Assembly (NCBI GenBank): GCA_018806985.1
Contig: JADANN010000422.1
Location: 1,262,001 to 1,326,000, forward strand
DNA length: 64,000 nucleotides
Reading direction: 5' to 3'
Source of the DNA: Angiostrongylus vasorum
Lineage: Eukaryota > Nematoda > Chromadorea > Rhabditida > Metastrongylidae
Each line of letters opens with the position of its first letter. The first letter of the stretch is position 1. Below, one piece after another: positions 23,100-35,000 of this stretch. The notes beneath the pieces are model-generated. The model was not told the origin of the DNA. It did no database searches and was given only the letters and a program-made list of their open reading frames with translations. The position numbers and the translations under genes are program-made.

Positions 23100-23760
23100 A
23101 TTAAGTAACTATTTCAATGTCTTATTTTTCGTTTCTCTCATTGTTTTGGCTTATCTGTTGGGAAGGTGGAAGAAATTGTTTTCTTGAGTACACCGTTTCA
23201 TGCTCAGTTTCTTACTTCGCGTTGCTGAGTTGACATAAATGTTTATTGGATCCTTTAAGAAAAACAACTGTTATTCATGCGACGAAAAGAACGTTTCTGT
23301 CACCGTGTCGTTCAGGTTTAAAACCTGAACGAATTTGCCAAGGTAGTGCCTCCTTATCAAACTTGTTTTTTTATGGGAATGGCAAAAGCTCTACAGAAGA
23401 ACTCCATTTTCAGGATGCGATATCGGTCAGCTAGATACCTTATGTGGAACCGGTTTAGCTATTAATTTGGAGATACTCATATAACAAATTCTGCTTAGAT
23501 TATATTGAACACTGAAGTCGAAGAATGTTATTTGTAACGGTTTCTCCCTCTAAAACTATGCGTCTGTACGTCCTATCGATAGCGATTCTTAGAGAGAAAT
23601 CTGTGTATTCGTGCAAGACTGGAGTTAGGAAGCAGAAGTCGAAATTGACGTAGAGCTTTCCCATTTTCAATTCCATTCCGTGGTCAGAATCCTTACGAAG
23701 TCTATCTTCGTTCAGCAGTATTTTTTTCAAGGTTCTTCAATGTTTCTTGTTGTTAAACGA
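23100..23760. other. no supported gene; palindrome and one minus-strand frame
   Basis: A perfect 23-nt palindrome centred at 23320 (arms CGTTCAGGTTT/AAACCTGAACG). The minus strand 23730-23500 is open for 76 codons with mixed composition (KLYVNFDFCFLTPVLHEYTD). It could be an exon or retroelement remnant; no family or splice partner recognised. Confidence 0.25.
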
Positions 23761-23765
23761 TTTCA

Positions 23766-24055
23766 GAGGGTGCGTGTAGCGCAGTGGTAGAACGCGTCCT
23801 GGAATACGCATGGGATCGATCCCCTCACCCCAGGCCAACCATGCCTTTCATCACTCCAGGATCGGCAAATTGGTACCAGACTTGTCTGGGAGGATAGCAA
23901 CACTGGCTCGATACATCCATCGGCAGGCCACCCCGAGTCATTGTAAAGGCCAGATATGCATTCATTCACCTCCTACGATACTTAGTGAAGTCGAGTGCAG
24001 GGCGCATCCCTCAGGGATTGATCATCGCAGAGCTTTATCCTTTATCCTCTATACG
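23766..24055 (+). mobile_element. SINE-1 copy
   Basis: A box TGTAGCGCAGTGGTAGA, B box GGGATCGATCCCC, GGTACCAGACTTGTCTGGG block and tail AGCTTTATCCTTTATCCTC at 24035. One of the better preserved copies. Confidence 0.75.
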
Positions 24056-24059
24056 ATTT

Positions 24060-24935
24060 TAAGTCTTTTTTTCAAGTATGTTTTACAACTGGAGCTAATT
24101 GCCAGCTGTAGTAGGTGTGTTGTAGTCATAATAAGCCTCAGTTCTCTTCGCTTTTCCAAAAAAATCGTGCTGATGGAAATGCTGTAGAAACTTCTGAACT
24201 AGAGAGCCTAGCGTATGCGGCACAGTTGTTTACTGCTTTTATGAGCATATCTTCGTCCTTATTTCAGGATACCTTTATTTCTCAGTTATCTGCGGAAAGT
24301 CTTCCGAACAGAGTGTGCACACCGTGTTAGACTTCCTTCCTTTTAACCATGTCTACAGTTCTTTCCCATCATGTAACTGGATTGAATCTTCTTACTGAGA
24401 AGATGCTACTAGTTAGTGAGATTGTCATTTTTATCTTACAGTCTGGGATCGAACACGTGTCTTGCTTCGAAATGTTTCGCTGGTTTTTTTTTATGTCGGA
24501 AAACAAGTTTTGATAGAAGAAATGTGCTGTGGCTCTTATGGATCGAGAGATAGTTCTTCGCCTTACGACTACGACCGTACAGACATTATCGATGTTTGTC
24601 ATTACTGGACTTTTGGCTGGGTATTTCGATCTGTTTTCAGTTTAGGTTACTTTCTGAGAGGATGTAAAGATGATCACGCTACCGTTGAATAAAGCGGTTC
24701 GACACTCGAGACTCATAATGAGGCGGAAGCCACTGATGGAGAACCTGTGACTTGCACTCGTATCAAACATAATAATTCCTAAGTATGACCTTCTGTTGAT
24801 CTCGGCATTGATCAATAAGTCGTTTTTTGATAAACACACACACAATGTTGTTATGATCATTATTTACTAGTAATAGCTGATTCTTCGGAGGATTTCGTCT
24901 TCTTCATAGCCTGGAAATGTCAATTTTGACACTTG
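24060..24935. other. no supported gene; one candidate open frame
   Basis: The plus strand 24115-24330 is open for 71 codons, with coding-like NAVETSELESLAYAAQLFTA, ending in a stop. No acceptor or family could be assigned. The rest lacks recognisable features. Confidence 0.25.
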
Positions 24936-24937
24936 AC

Positions 24938-25283
24938 AGTTGAGCGGCCCAACCTCACTGGTTAGTGCGGGCACCAGCATAATCACCATTTATCGGAGAT
25001 TTGCTGGTTAAGCCATTGATGTTCCCTGGAATCCCGATGTCAGCCTGGCCAAAGTCTGCTCCAGGTCTTCACCACCATGGGCAGTCCCAGCCCTTGTGGA
25101 TCAGAGCGAGATTTGCGGATCCTGGTATTGGTTTACTCTGAGCTAGGCTTCCTGATGGAAATGCCGGACTCCTTCTCAGCTTGGGAGAGCCTGCCGGGGG
25201 GGGACGAATGCCGCCGCTGTACATCGCAGTCCAACACCCTGGAACACCTCCCAGCCACGGTGAGGTAGTAAACCGTTGAGAGG
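24938..25283 (-). repeat. RepA copy 4
   Basis: Tail region GACAGTTGAGCGGCCC, then GGAGATTTGCTGGTTAAGCC, GGAAATGCCGGACTCCTTCT and the 5' end GGTAGTAAACCGTTGAGAGG. Confidence 0.7.
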
Positions 25284-25442
25284 AATGTCAATCTAGTCAA
25301 CCGAATATCTCTGCTAGTTTGTTCGCACAATCACTGCCCTCTACTTGTTTTTCCACTGACTATTCCATGTGGAGACCAACCGTGTACAGCTCACATGTAA
25401 GCGTAATGACACCTCTCTCACGTTGAAATACCTTACCTATTC

Positions 25443-28400
25443 ACTTGGACGGTCCGTCTTTACGAGCTGTGCGGACTCCAGCACATATGCCATTCATTTC
25501 TTTCCCTCGCAATCGTCGTCCATGGTGGTGGTCTTGTTTGAGCATGGTAGCGCGTGCGAGTCTCATACCGTGATCTGTGAAAAAACTACAGCTGCGGGTA
25601 CAGATGATTAACTTTGTTTACGAGCATGTTCGCCCAACGTGTAGGTGGTCGTCCTGAGGGACGTTTACATTCTCTTGGAATCCATTTGCATTCTCTTGAA
25701 ATCCACTCTACTGTTCTTTTCGTCCATCTGCCGTCTGTTCTTCTCATTATGTGACCAGTCCATCTATGTTTCGCTATCGATATATAATCTCTTGGATCTC
25801 GAAAATGTGACAGACTTCGAAGGTCAGATCTTCGCTTTCCGGCTAGATATTGAGAGTGCCGGTTATATTTGGGAAGACATCACTTAAGCGCTCTGTGAGT
25901 AGTCCAAAGCATTCTTGACATAGCTGAAGTATCAACCCATGTCTCTGCAGCATAACGGAGCGCAGGAAAGACCCTAGAATCGAAGAGATGAGCGCGGATT
26001 TTCGGGTCCTTCAGTTGGACGGTGGCTTCTTTGAGAGGCCCGAATGCAGCCCAGGCTGCTCTCCTTCTTCTATCTATTTCCCCCTTCATGTTTTCTTCCA
26101 TGTTCATTGATCGCCCAAGGTATACGTACGAGGTGGTCTCTACAATGAGAGAGCCATCCAATCCAATTTTTCCGCCTTCGCACCATGGGTTTTTCATGAA
26201 TTAGGTCTTCTTCCGATCTATGGGCAGTCCGATGTTTTTCCCCGTTTCGTTAAGTTCGTTGATCATCATCTCTGCTTCGATAGTACTCCTTGAGAAGTTG
26301 GCAATGTCTTGGCAAAACGAAGGTTTGATAGGAATTTTCCATCAATACGTATGCCTTCCTCATCCCAGTCGAGTGACTTCATTATCCACTGCAATGCGGC
26401 CCCTGAACAGCTTTGGCGATATTGTGTCGTCCTGTCGAACCCCTTTTTCCCTATGGGTATGGTAAGAGGTCGATGGAGAAGCTGTTTTTTTCGTAGTGCA
26501 GTTCCGATAACAGTCGGAGAGAGTTCTTATGTAGGACGGGTCCACTCCTTCGTCGACGAGCGCTGATAGGATTGCATTTGTTTCGACGCTGTCAAATGCT
26601 TTTTCATAGTCGACAAAGGTTAGACTAGAGGCAACTGGTATTCCCGACAAACGTCGATCACAGTTTGGACGTGGTCCATGCAGCAAAATCCTTTTTAGAA
26701 CTTTGCTTGCTCAACTGGTTGCACCTCATCCAATGTCCTTGATATGCGCGACAGGATAATCTTCGTGAAGAGCTTGTAGAGTACACTCAACAAGCATATG
26801 GGACAGTAGTTACGAAGATCTCTTCGCTCTCCTTTCTTGGGCAGGAAAAACCGTGCGCGACATCCCCCACTAGTCTGGGATTTTTTTCCTTTTGAAGGTA
26901 GGCTGTCATATGATTTGCGAGAAGTACATGTAAACTGTAGCTTCTAGCTCTAAGGAAGCCGGCAGTAATATTATAGTGTCCTGAGCTGTGCCTCTTTTCA
27001 TGCTTTGTATTGCAACTCGAACCTCCGACGGGAGAATTTCAGGTGGTTTTTTTTCCAGCGGGGATATTAAGGTCCGGGACGGGGATTGTCGAACGGAAAA
27101 GGATGGTGTAGAACGTTTCCGCTATAAATTCCATATCATGGCTGCAAGATTTGACGATCCCATCTTCGTTCATCAGGGCTGACAGCGGAACATTATAATC
27201 ACACAAGTCCCGACGGCATTTTTTCATACTGCTTCTTATCTCTGATGCTTCCAGTAGTTTCTTCTGCTTGTACCGTTGTAGATCTTCCTGCAAGGCTCTT
27301 CTGCAGCTGGCATTTATTACTAGCCATGCCAAACGTGTTGCTGCAGGGTCAAGCTTCAGTTTCCTTCTCTTTTCGAACAACTCCTTAGTAGTGATGAAGA
27401 TGCAATCCGATCTTCTTGCTTGAGGAACAGGCGAATTCGGCACAGCTTTTCAGTCCTTCGACAAGCAGCTCGTAGTCTTTGGTCGGGTCTTCTTTAATCT
27501 GCCAATCACGTTTGGACAGGACATCGTCGTGTTCTCGTCGTACATAGCTAGACTTTTTTCTTGGTGGTCGATGAGTAAAGAGCGTTCTTTTTCCAGCTTG
27601 CGGCTGAATCTAATCCTTGAGCCAAGAAGGCGGTGATCGGAATCAGCAAATGACGGGACTACGGATGTGTCAAGTAGGGACCATATTCTGTTTGTCAGAA
27701 TATGGTCGATCGCCGCATGAGTCATGCCGTTGGGAGACCCCTCATGTCCAGCGGCGGCTTTCTTCTTCTGGAAAACGAGTTTCCATGGAAGAGACATGCT
27801 GCGAACAGTAGTCCTGCGAGACGTTCTCATTGTCGCTTCTTTCTCGTAATCCAAAATTTTCGATCTGTATTCGCTCTCGTTGGCCTTTCGTATTCTGGCT
27901 CTCCGACAACAAGTTTACGATGTGCTTTATCATTGCAGATGACTTCCTCCAAATGATAGTAGAACGCATTTAATTCGTGCTCATCAGCTGCGTTTCTCGG
28001 TGAGTAGCAGCTGATGACCGTGATTTTCTTACGCCGCGTCAGTTGAAGACGGAGGACGGCTACGCGAGGGGAACGGATTTCGTATGAGTCGACTAGATGG
28101 ACAATGGACGGGTTTACGACAAAGCCTACGCTGCCGACATTTCGTGACGGTACCTTTTATCCACGGATCACAAGGGTCCCGTTGCTTAGTTAGCGTATAT
28201 TGGTCTTGACTTTTGTTTCTTGTAATGCGATCTGCGGCTACAAGAAAGGCGTGAAGATCGGCGTCTGCGGAGAGAGTTCTGGCATTATACGTGCATAGTA
28301 AGAAACAATCTCCATGGTGTGTTGTGTGTGTGTTCGTCAGATCCGATTCCAATGACGTCCTGTGTAACCCGAGAGATTTTCTTGCCTCTCACCGGTCGTC

Positions 28401-28675
28401 TCTCCGCCTGGCGTCATAGGCGGCAGCACCCAGTTTCCGGGGACTGAAGGTGCCCTTTGCTGGTCGTGCAACTTGATCCTCCCTGGAGGCCTGACTTAAC
28501 CTTGCAAGGGCGTATTCAGGTCTTCACCACGATGTGTATCAGAGGGAGGTCTGTTTTTGGCGACGAATCCTTCGCTCGGTCTTCCTGCTAGTTGATTCGG
28601 AGAGATGTTAAAACCGAAATCAGAAGTAAGTAGGAATGAAAAAGTAACCGACCACTTGAGGACGATGTAGAAGCC
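25443..28675 (-). pseudogene. RTE-B non-LTR retrotransposon, copy 1 (EN and RT), near full length
   Basis: Read on the minus strand from ~28675. The APE-type endonuclease start at 28352 is [15 protein letters not shown] followed by LCTYNARTL. A linker and N-terminal RT region are at 27969-27039. The palm is TFVDYEKAFDSVETN (26.6 kb) and GVRQDDTISPKLF (~26.4 kb; RQGDP-type motif with D for G). Thumb and C-terminal blocks (TSYVYLGRSMNMEEN, KGEIDRRRRAAWAAFGPL) are at 26197-25880, and AKHRWAGHIMRRTDG-like near 25750. The frame is broken several times, so it is not autonomous now. The 3' end is the CTTGGACGGTCC complement at ~25443. Confidence 0.85.
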
Positions 28676-28840
28676 GAATATTCTAAAAATCCATTTTGGT
28701 TTCCCGCGTGAATATTTTGGTTTCACCGCGTGAATAAAGTACCTATCTGAGATCATATCTGAGATCACGCGTGATGACGAGGAATTCTTCTAAACAGTCC
28801 TTTTTTGGGTCCCTGAGATTTACCCAACATTGAAATTATG
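28676..28840. other. short direct duplications
   Basis: ATTTTGGTTT followed by CCGCGTGAATA occurs twice in a row, with slight differences (28690-28738), and TATCTGAGATCA twice (28742-28766). It borders the 5' end of RTE-B. Confidence 0.5.
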
Positions 28841-28844
28841 GAAC

Positions 28845-29035
28845 TTGGGATTTATCCAAAATGCCTGGAGTGTTTAACGCTTAGAACCACCATCCTCGAT
28901 TAGGAATCGGAAACGTTGGCGCGTAAAACCCTCGAAGCGTTCTGGATAAATTCCAAATATCCAGAAATGATCCGTAAGGGGAAGTGCTTCGTTATCGTTT
29001 ATAGTTTTACACAATATCTCAGAGTGATAGTTTAA
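28845..29035 (+). mobile_element. Penelope-like element fragment (end of endonuclease ORF)
   Basis: The plus strand encodes RKTLEAFWINSKYPEM, then KGKCFVIV. This matches RKTLEAFWINFNNPKM of the endonuclease ORF at 52310. The upstream part is scrambled. A hammerhead-like motif lies ~210 bp downstream. Confidence 0.6.
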
Positions 29036-29242
29036 TGTGAGAGTGGCGTATTAGACATATATGTGAACGCTGTGTGGTTCGTCTCCACCTGGAATACTCA
29101 GCGGAAGCCTTATAGTAAGCATTGTGTGAAAAAAGGTGTTTTGTATCCAAGCCGACCGAAATTTAGGGCTCCGCGTTTTCTTTTGTCGAGGTTGTAGAGG
29201 GATTTGGCTGATTAGGTTGTAGTGAACTTGACATTTCCAATC

Positions 29243-29280
29243 TCTTAAGAAGGCGAAATCCGCCGAAACATCATCTGTTG
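29243..29280 (+). ncRNA. hammerhead-like motif downstream of Penelope fragment
   Basis: CTTAAGA (for CTGAAGA), a perfect 4-bp stem II (GGCG/CGCC, AAATC loop) and GAAACATC, with AATAAA further on. Stem I pairing is lost. Its place after the endonuclease remnant supports a link between motif and element. Confidence 0.45.
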
Positions 29281-29289
29281 TTAATAAAT

Positions 29290-30250
29290 ACTATAATAAG
29301 GGCCTACTGGGTGGTTATCAAGAAAATGGAAGCCCAATATTGTTATCGGTAAGCAGGAATCTCACTTGAAGAGATAACAGGATTCGTATTTCTGATTCCA
29401 TGACGAAAATAGACAGCATAAAATGTAAAATTGTTTCAAGAGCTGCTAACATTATGCAGGCCTTTAATAATAGTGGAATTAATGGTTTGTTGCAATCAAT
29501 ACCACGTCAAAACCTTTCTTATGAGCCAAAATCTCAAGAGACACCAACCCGGATGATTTGCACTGTGAAAGAGTTACCCTGAAATGGATGATAAAATCTA
29601 ATTGCTGTAGAAAGCATCTTTTTCCAAAGTCAGCATCCTTGATATTTTTAACTTTCTCACACGAAACTCTAAGTGATGTGTAATAATGTTATAGCCTATT
29701 ATAATGGAATTGTTGTTCAGGAAAGGCTCAGCATCTTCTTTTCACAGGCTCTACCCATTCCTTATCAATTGGAGAAGCATATATCTATTTTAAGTCGTTC
29801 ATTTTCCGTGGGCGAATGGCTGCAATGGTTGAAAGTCAGCTTAGTCAGCTTGTCTTAGGATTCAAAATCGCGTGTTAGAACCACGTAGTTTTCCCATAGG
29901 GTTGCTTTATTAAAACCATCTTATGCCCAAATGCTTACTACCTCTTTATTATCGTTTACGGTAAATAACTCAGCAGAGATCTTCATAACAAATATATCCT
30001 TGTTCTACTACTCTCATTACTAACGAAGAAATTCTCCGAGGCCTCAAAAATGTTTGATAATCAAACACTAGTTTACTAGTGATTCATGGATTCAAAATTA
30101 AGAGTGAAAACACACCTCTGTTTGGTCACTTTCTCGCCTCTCATTTTTTCTTGGCTTCGTAAAGCTGAAAATGGATGCGTTGCTTTTACCCCTCAACACA
30201 TATTCGGTTGAAAAGAAAACGCTCCTATATTTTATAAGGCTTTATGTAGA
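29290..30250. other. no gene recognised
   Basis: Short frames at 29400 and 29673 lack domains and convincing splice borders. Otherwise AT-rich intergenic sequence. Confidence 0.35.
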
Positions 30251-30254
30251 AAGA

Positions 30255-30548
30255 AGGGCGCATGTGGCGCAGTAGTTGGAGGCGCCACTGCGACACACAC
30301 GTGGAATCGATCCCCGCGTCCATAGCCCACCAGGCTAACCATCCCTTCTGGGTCGGCAAATTGGTACCAGACTTGTCTGGGAGGATAGCAGCACTGGCTC
30401 GGTACATAGGTAGGCCACCTCGAGTCATTGTAAAGGCCAGATATGCATTCAGTCACCTCCAGCGATACTTAATGAAGTCGAATGCATGGTGCATCCCCTC
30501 AGGGATTGATCAACGCCGAGAGCTTTATCCTTTTTTATCCTTTTATCT
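30255..30548 (+). mobile_element. SINE-1 reference copy (tRNA-derived)
   Basis: The clearest copy: A box TGGCGCAGTAGTTGG at 30265-30279, B box GGAATCGATCCCC at 30303-30315, the GGTACCAGACTTGTCTGGG block at 30361, and GTAAAGGCCAGATATGCATT. The 3' tail is TTTATCC repeats at 30523-30545. Being tRNA-like at the head and having an unrelated body marks it as a SINE, not a tRNA gene. Confidence 0.8.
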
Positions 30549-30549
30549 A

Positions 30550-31570
30550 AAAAGAACACTGAAAGATTTATTAGCGGGTTTTTGCTCAAAAAATGAGGTG
30601 GACTGTTCTGGTCACGCACATGGCATGTGAGAAGAGGTTGGTCATCAGAAGATTTATAAGACATGGATTTCTTATCAGCATTATGATTAGTGACGACGAA
30701 TCCGATAATCAGCGAACTTTCACTGGAAAAAAGGCGAGTTCGAAGAAAAATTGTAGACAACTAGCGGTGAAAGCTGTGCGATCTGCGGGAACTACGCACA
30801 ATAGCTGCTGTGTTCCAGGAGGTGGAAAGTCTTCCCTATAAACTGGAACTAAGTTTATTTGAGTGCTTTGCTGTTGATGGCAATTCGGAAAAATTGCACC
30901 ATGACCTCCTGCCAATCGTTACCACCTTTACAGCAGCTGTCTAAGTTGCTTTAATGTTTCAAAAATTCCACTAACATCATGCAAAAACGTCTCCCGACGT
31001 AATAAGGTTCTCCGTATGCGTTACTTCCTTAGCCCTTCATTGTAAAGATGAACAGCCTAACACCTTAGCAGATTGATTGCAAACTTCCAGTTAAGGTTTA
31101 CTGGATCCGTTTCATTCCATCTAGATTTCGTGTTATCAATATTTAAATGCGAGAGGAGGCTATCGTCGAGCAGGCATAAGTGGAAGCTGAAGTCTACCAA
31201 TCTTCCGCATCATAATTAACGTATTTTAGGAAAGAGTCATCGAGATGGTCCTAAAAGCAATTGATATCTGATCTCGTGATGAAACAGAAAAAGCTGCTTT
31301 CATGTTCTTGTGGGCATGTACGTTCTTTTTTTAACGCACACATCCCATGCATTTGTCGCTTTAATGACCCTCATGAGGGAGATTAGTGGACTCATTAGTT
31401 GCTGTAACCTCCTTTTAAACTGAAATTATGATTGAAAAACGTTACGAAATTTGGTAGAAAAGCGAAGTGCGTGCTACAAGTTCGTTTTTGATGCAATACG
31501 TCCTATTTTAAGGTATCGTGCAGACGCCATCTCTGTTTATTCAAATGTATGTTTAGATGATTTATTAAAC
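30550..31570. other. no gene recognised
   Basis: Short frames at 30593 and 31451 without domains. Upstream flank of the kinase gene. Confidence 0.35.
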
Positions 31571-31574
31571 AGGA

Positions 31575-31962
31575 ACCCTTCCAACAGTGTAGCACCTCAT
31601 CATGGCTGGGAGGTTTTATTGGGTGTCGGCCTGCGATTTACAGTGAGGGGGGATTCACCCTCTAGCAAGGTCTCCCAACCTGAGGAGTCCAGCATTTCCG
31701 TCAGGAAGCCTAGCTAAGAGTAAACCAGTACCAGGATCCACCACCGTCATGGTATCAAAGTCGCATGGTGGCAAATCTCCTTCTGATCCACAAGGGTTGC
31801 GACTGCCTGTAGTGATGAAGACCTAGTGCAGACATTGGCCAGGCTGACCAAGGACTCCGAGAAGCCACAATGACTTAACCAGCAAATCTCCGAAAAGTGG
31901 AGATTATGCTGGGACCCGGATAACCAGTGAGGACGGGCTTTCAAGTATCAAGTGTCAGGTAT
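31575..31962 (+). repeat. RepA copy 5
   Basis: CCTCATCATGGCTGGGAGG head, CAGGATCCACCACCGTC and CAGCAAATCTCCGAAAAGTG blocks, tail TTCAAGTATCAAGTGTCAG. Confidence 0.7.
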
Positions 31963-32055
31963 TAAACAGGAACTAGATTCAAAGGAGTAAGTCGCATTGC
32001 GATGAGCATTGTTGGCTTCACTCAATCCTTGCAACATTTGCTGTTTATGTTCCAG

Positions 32056-35000
32056 AAAGCTGACATAAGCGCTAAAGAAGATGACCGAAAACCAATCGTT
32101 GTTACAACAAGAGTGATTCAGGTTTGCACAAAGTTTTTTACTTTATACAAAAAGACGGCACGATGGCTATACATAGGTAGCTTACGAGCTTTAAAGGATA
32201 TGTGGAACCTCATCGATATGACCTAGTCAATAAGAGGCTTTTTACAAATAGTTGCGGTGCATCAAGTCAGGGTTTTTTGTTCTCCTTGATAAGTCTGATA
32301 CAAATTTACTGATCCCTGAGGAACGAAAAGGTTGGTTTTTTTCTAGTGCAGGATCGAATCAAACTATGTGCGCTGGAGTGCACTGACCACTCCGCTTCAA
32401 TCGTCCTCTCAAGTAGTACTGGGCTTCGCAAACTAGGAAATAGTAGTCACTAATACATATTTTTCTAAACTTTGACGCTAGGTCAGATTCTGTGATTAGT
32501 GGTGGAATAGGTGCTTACTGATGACACCGTTAGGTAGGAAACTGACTGAGAGGAAGACAAAGCAAGGGCCTCAATGGTTCAATGGGTAACACATGTGTTT
32601 CCGGAAAGGGTTATCGCAGTTCGATTTGGCGTGGGGGTCTAAATTTTGCAAATATCTCAGCATCATAGTGGCTGTTATTTCACATCATACCCTACCGTGA
32701 AAAAAAAGTGTTATTCTCACCTTGATATCTCTGCAAATGAAACGCTTGTAGACGATTCTGTCTAGAAAGTATATAGACATGTTATTGACTAAGCAATGAC
32801 AGAAGCATTATTACTTAAAATATTTGCAGACTTTCATGACGATAAGATACGAGTGCGTTTACACCTCAGGATTTATAGGATGCACAGTTAACTACTTTGT
32901 TCTGCATTGTGAATTCAACTACAGCCTCAGCTTAACTGGGTTCAATGTTGATATGGGCTCCCCAGATCAGTCCGGTGGTGGGTGATTGCTGACGGCACAG
33001 ATCGATAAGAACTAGCTGAGAGACAAGCGAAACGAAGAACCCGCATGGTGTGGTGGTGAACGCGTTACTCCCCGGAAAGGACAATATTGCGTTCGTTCCC
33101 CACCGCAAACACATGCGGTCCGGAGTTTTGCAAATATCTCAGCAATCTTGTGGTTGTACTTTGTTCTGTTTTGAACATCCACAGCTTTACTCTGACCAGA
33201 CAGAATGTGAAATGACGATAACATAGGTATAATGGATAACTCATTGCGATGCGTTCATCGTTTGGCAATGTTTGCCAAAGCTGACCTTCCTTGCCTTAGC
33301 CGAGCGCAATGAAAAAAAGTGGCCAACAGCTGCTTTCACCATAGACTGCTCTCAATATAATTGTTCCGTAACACTAATGATAATATTTGACACAGTCGAT
33401 AATCAGACCTGTTTTGATTTCCCTCCTTGCTGTCGAGCCTCTATCGGTGTTCTGCTCCTGAATCGTCTTTTTAAAAAGCTCATTACTAGTATTAAATATT
33501 AGTATTACTATTACTAGCACTGTACAGAGTGGGTGTTTTTGCTTGAAAAATCAAATGTGACAATGACCTTGCAGAAAAAACCTGATTTCTCCTCTCTTAT
33601 TCGTTCTTTAGGGGGCGGATAGCACAGTGCTGGTAATGTTCGTCATCATGAGAATGGTGTTACTTCAACTCCGCTCCGGGCTAACCAAGCCTCTCATTCT
33701 TCAGGGGGTGGGGAAATAAGTACCGGTCTTGTCTGGGGAAAAAAAATTCATTCTTTGCAATCCATTTGGGAACGCTCCAGCCCAGGTATCTCAGGACTCC
33801 GGGCAGAACTGCTCGAGCAGCATTCAACGATTCAACACCATTCAAAAAAAAATTAAACAAAAATAACACATTCGTTCTTTTCTTTATAATTTAAACTTGT
33901 TATTCAAGCTGCATCCTTTATAAGGGTTGACCAGAAATTGTGACTCATTCATCCCCTATCTTACATTTTTGGGAACATAATTATTTTCTGCAGGGTTTTT
34001 TTGCTCGTTGGTCGTCTTTCCGAATTTATTTTGGAGAAACTCACATAAATATAATGTAAGGAGACAAACCCTTTCTCAAAGAGATGAATACCTGTGAAGA
34101 TAATACCATCAACTAGCGAACACCAGAAACTTTCTAACTTCAAAAAAATTCTCGGGATTTCTCGACAAAATGAACTATTTAATCTAATTTGCTCAATCCG
34201 GTTTGTCGCATTTTCACTAAGATCGCTTGCGACTTGTGTTCTGAATTCTATTTCAGCTGTCTATTTTTTGAGTGGAAAATCAGTACAAAACTTGTGTTCC
34301 ATTTCATCGCGACTGAGGAGTAGTTGTGGTATTCCTGATTGTCGAACCGGGAGGTACAGCGGACTGTTAATCACACCAAGCAAAGTGGAAACGAGTTTTG
34401 AATTCCCTCAAAATCCCTTCTTACTAAAATAAATTGTGGAAATGGACCTAGACTTTTCAAGTTCTTCATCACTAGGAAATCTCAGTGGTCGTTCTCGAAA
34501 ATATAGGGGATCCTTCTTCTCCTATTACGTGATGTGCTAGATACTTAGATGTTTAGGTTACTCATCTTGAGTCTGCCATCAATAAAAGCCGTGGGATTCG
34601 ATTTGGCTGCAACATGAGGGTCTGTCGTCTCTTTTACGATTGATGTTCTGAGTAGTAGGGGAAAGCGATTTTCCTTGTGGATCTGAGGTAGCCGTACAAG
34701 CACGCTATCAGGTGGTGAACAGATGCAGTTGTCATCCTTTATGGGTGGATCGAAGGGAAGTTTGCTGCCTTATCACTCCAATTATCCTTAGGCGGCAGTT
34801 AATAGCCGTACAAAGTCCACGGATTTCTCGACCCACGTAGAACCAAACAAGCAAATCAAACATTTCGGTTGATCATTCAGAATTCACCAAGCTTAATTGC
34901 CACTGACACAAGTATACCAGTTCAACTATTAACGATGTCTCTTTCGTTGAAATGTTCACATTTAAGTGCAATCATGTAGATGCGAAAGTAAACATTAGCT

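Noticed and set aside
30257..30330. tRNA gene at a SINE-1 head
   Set aside because: A and B boxes are present, but no acceptor stem or anticodon arm can be drawn and the sequence continues into a fixed SINE body.
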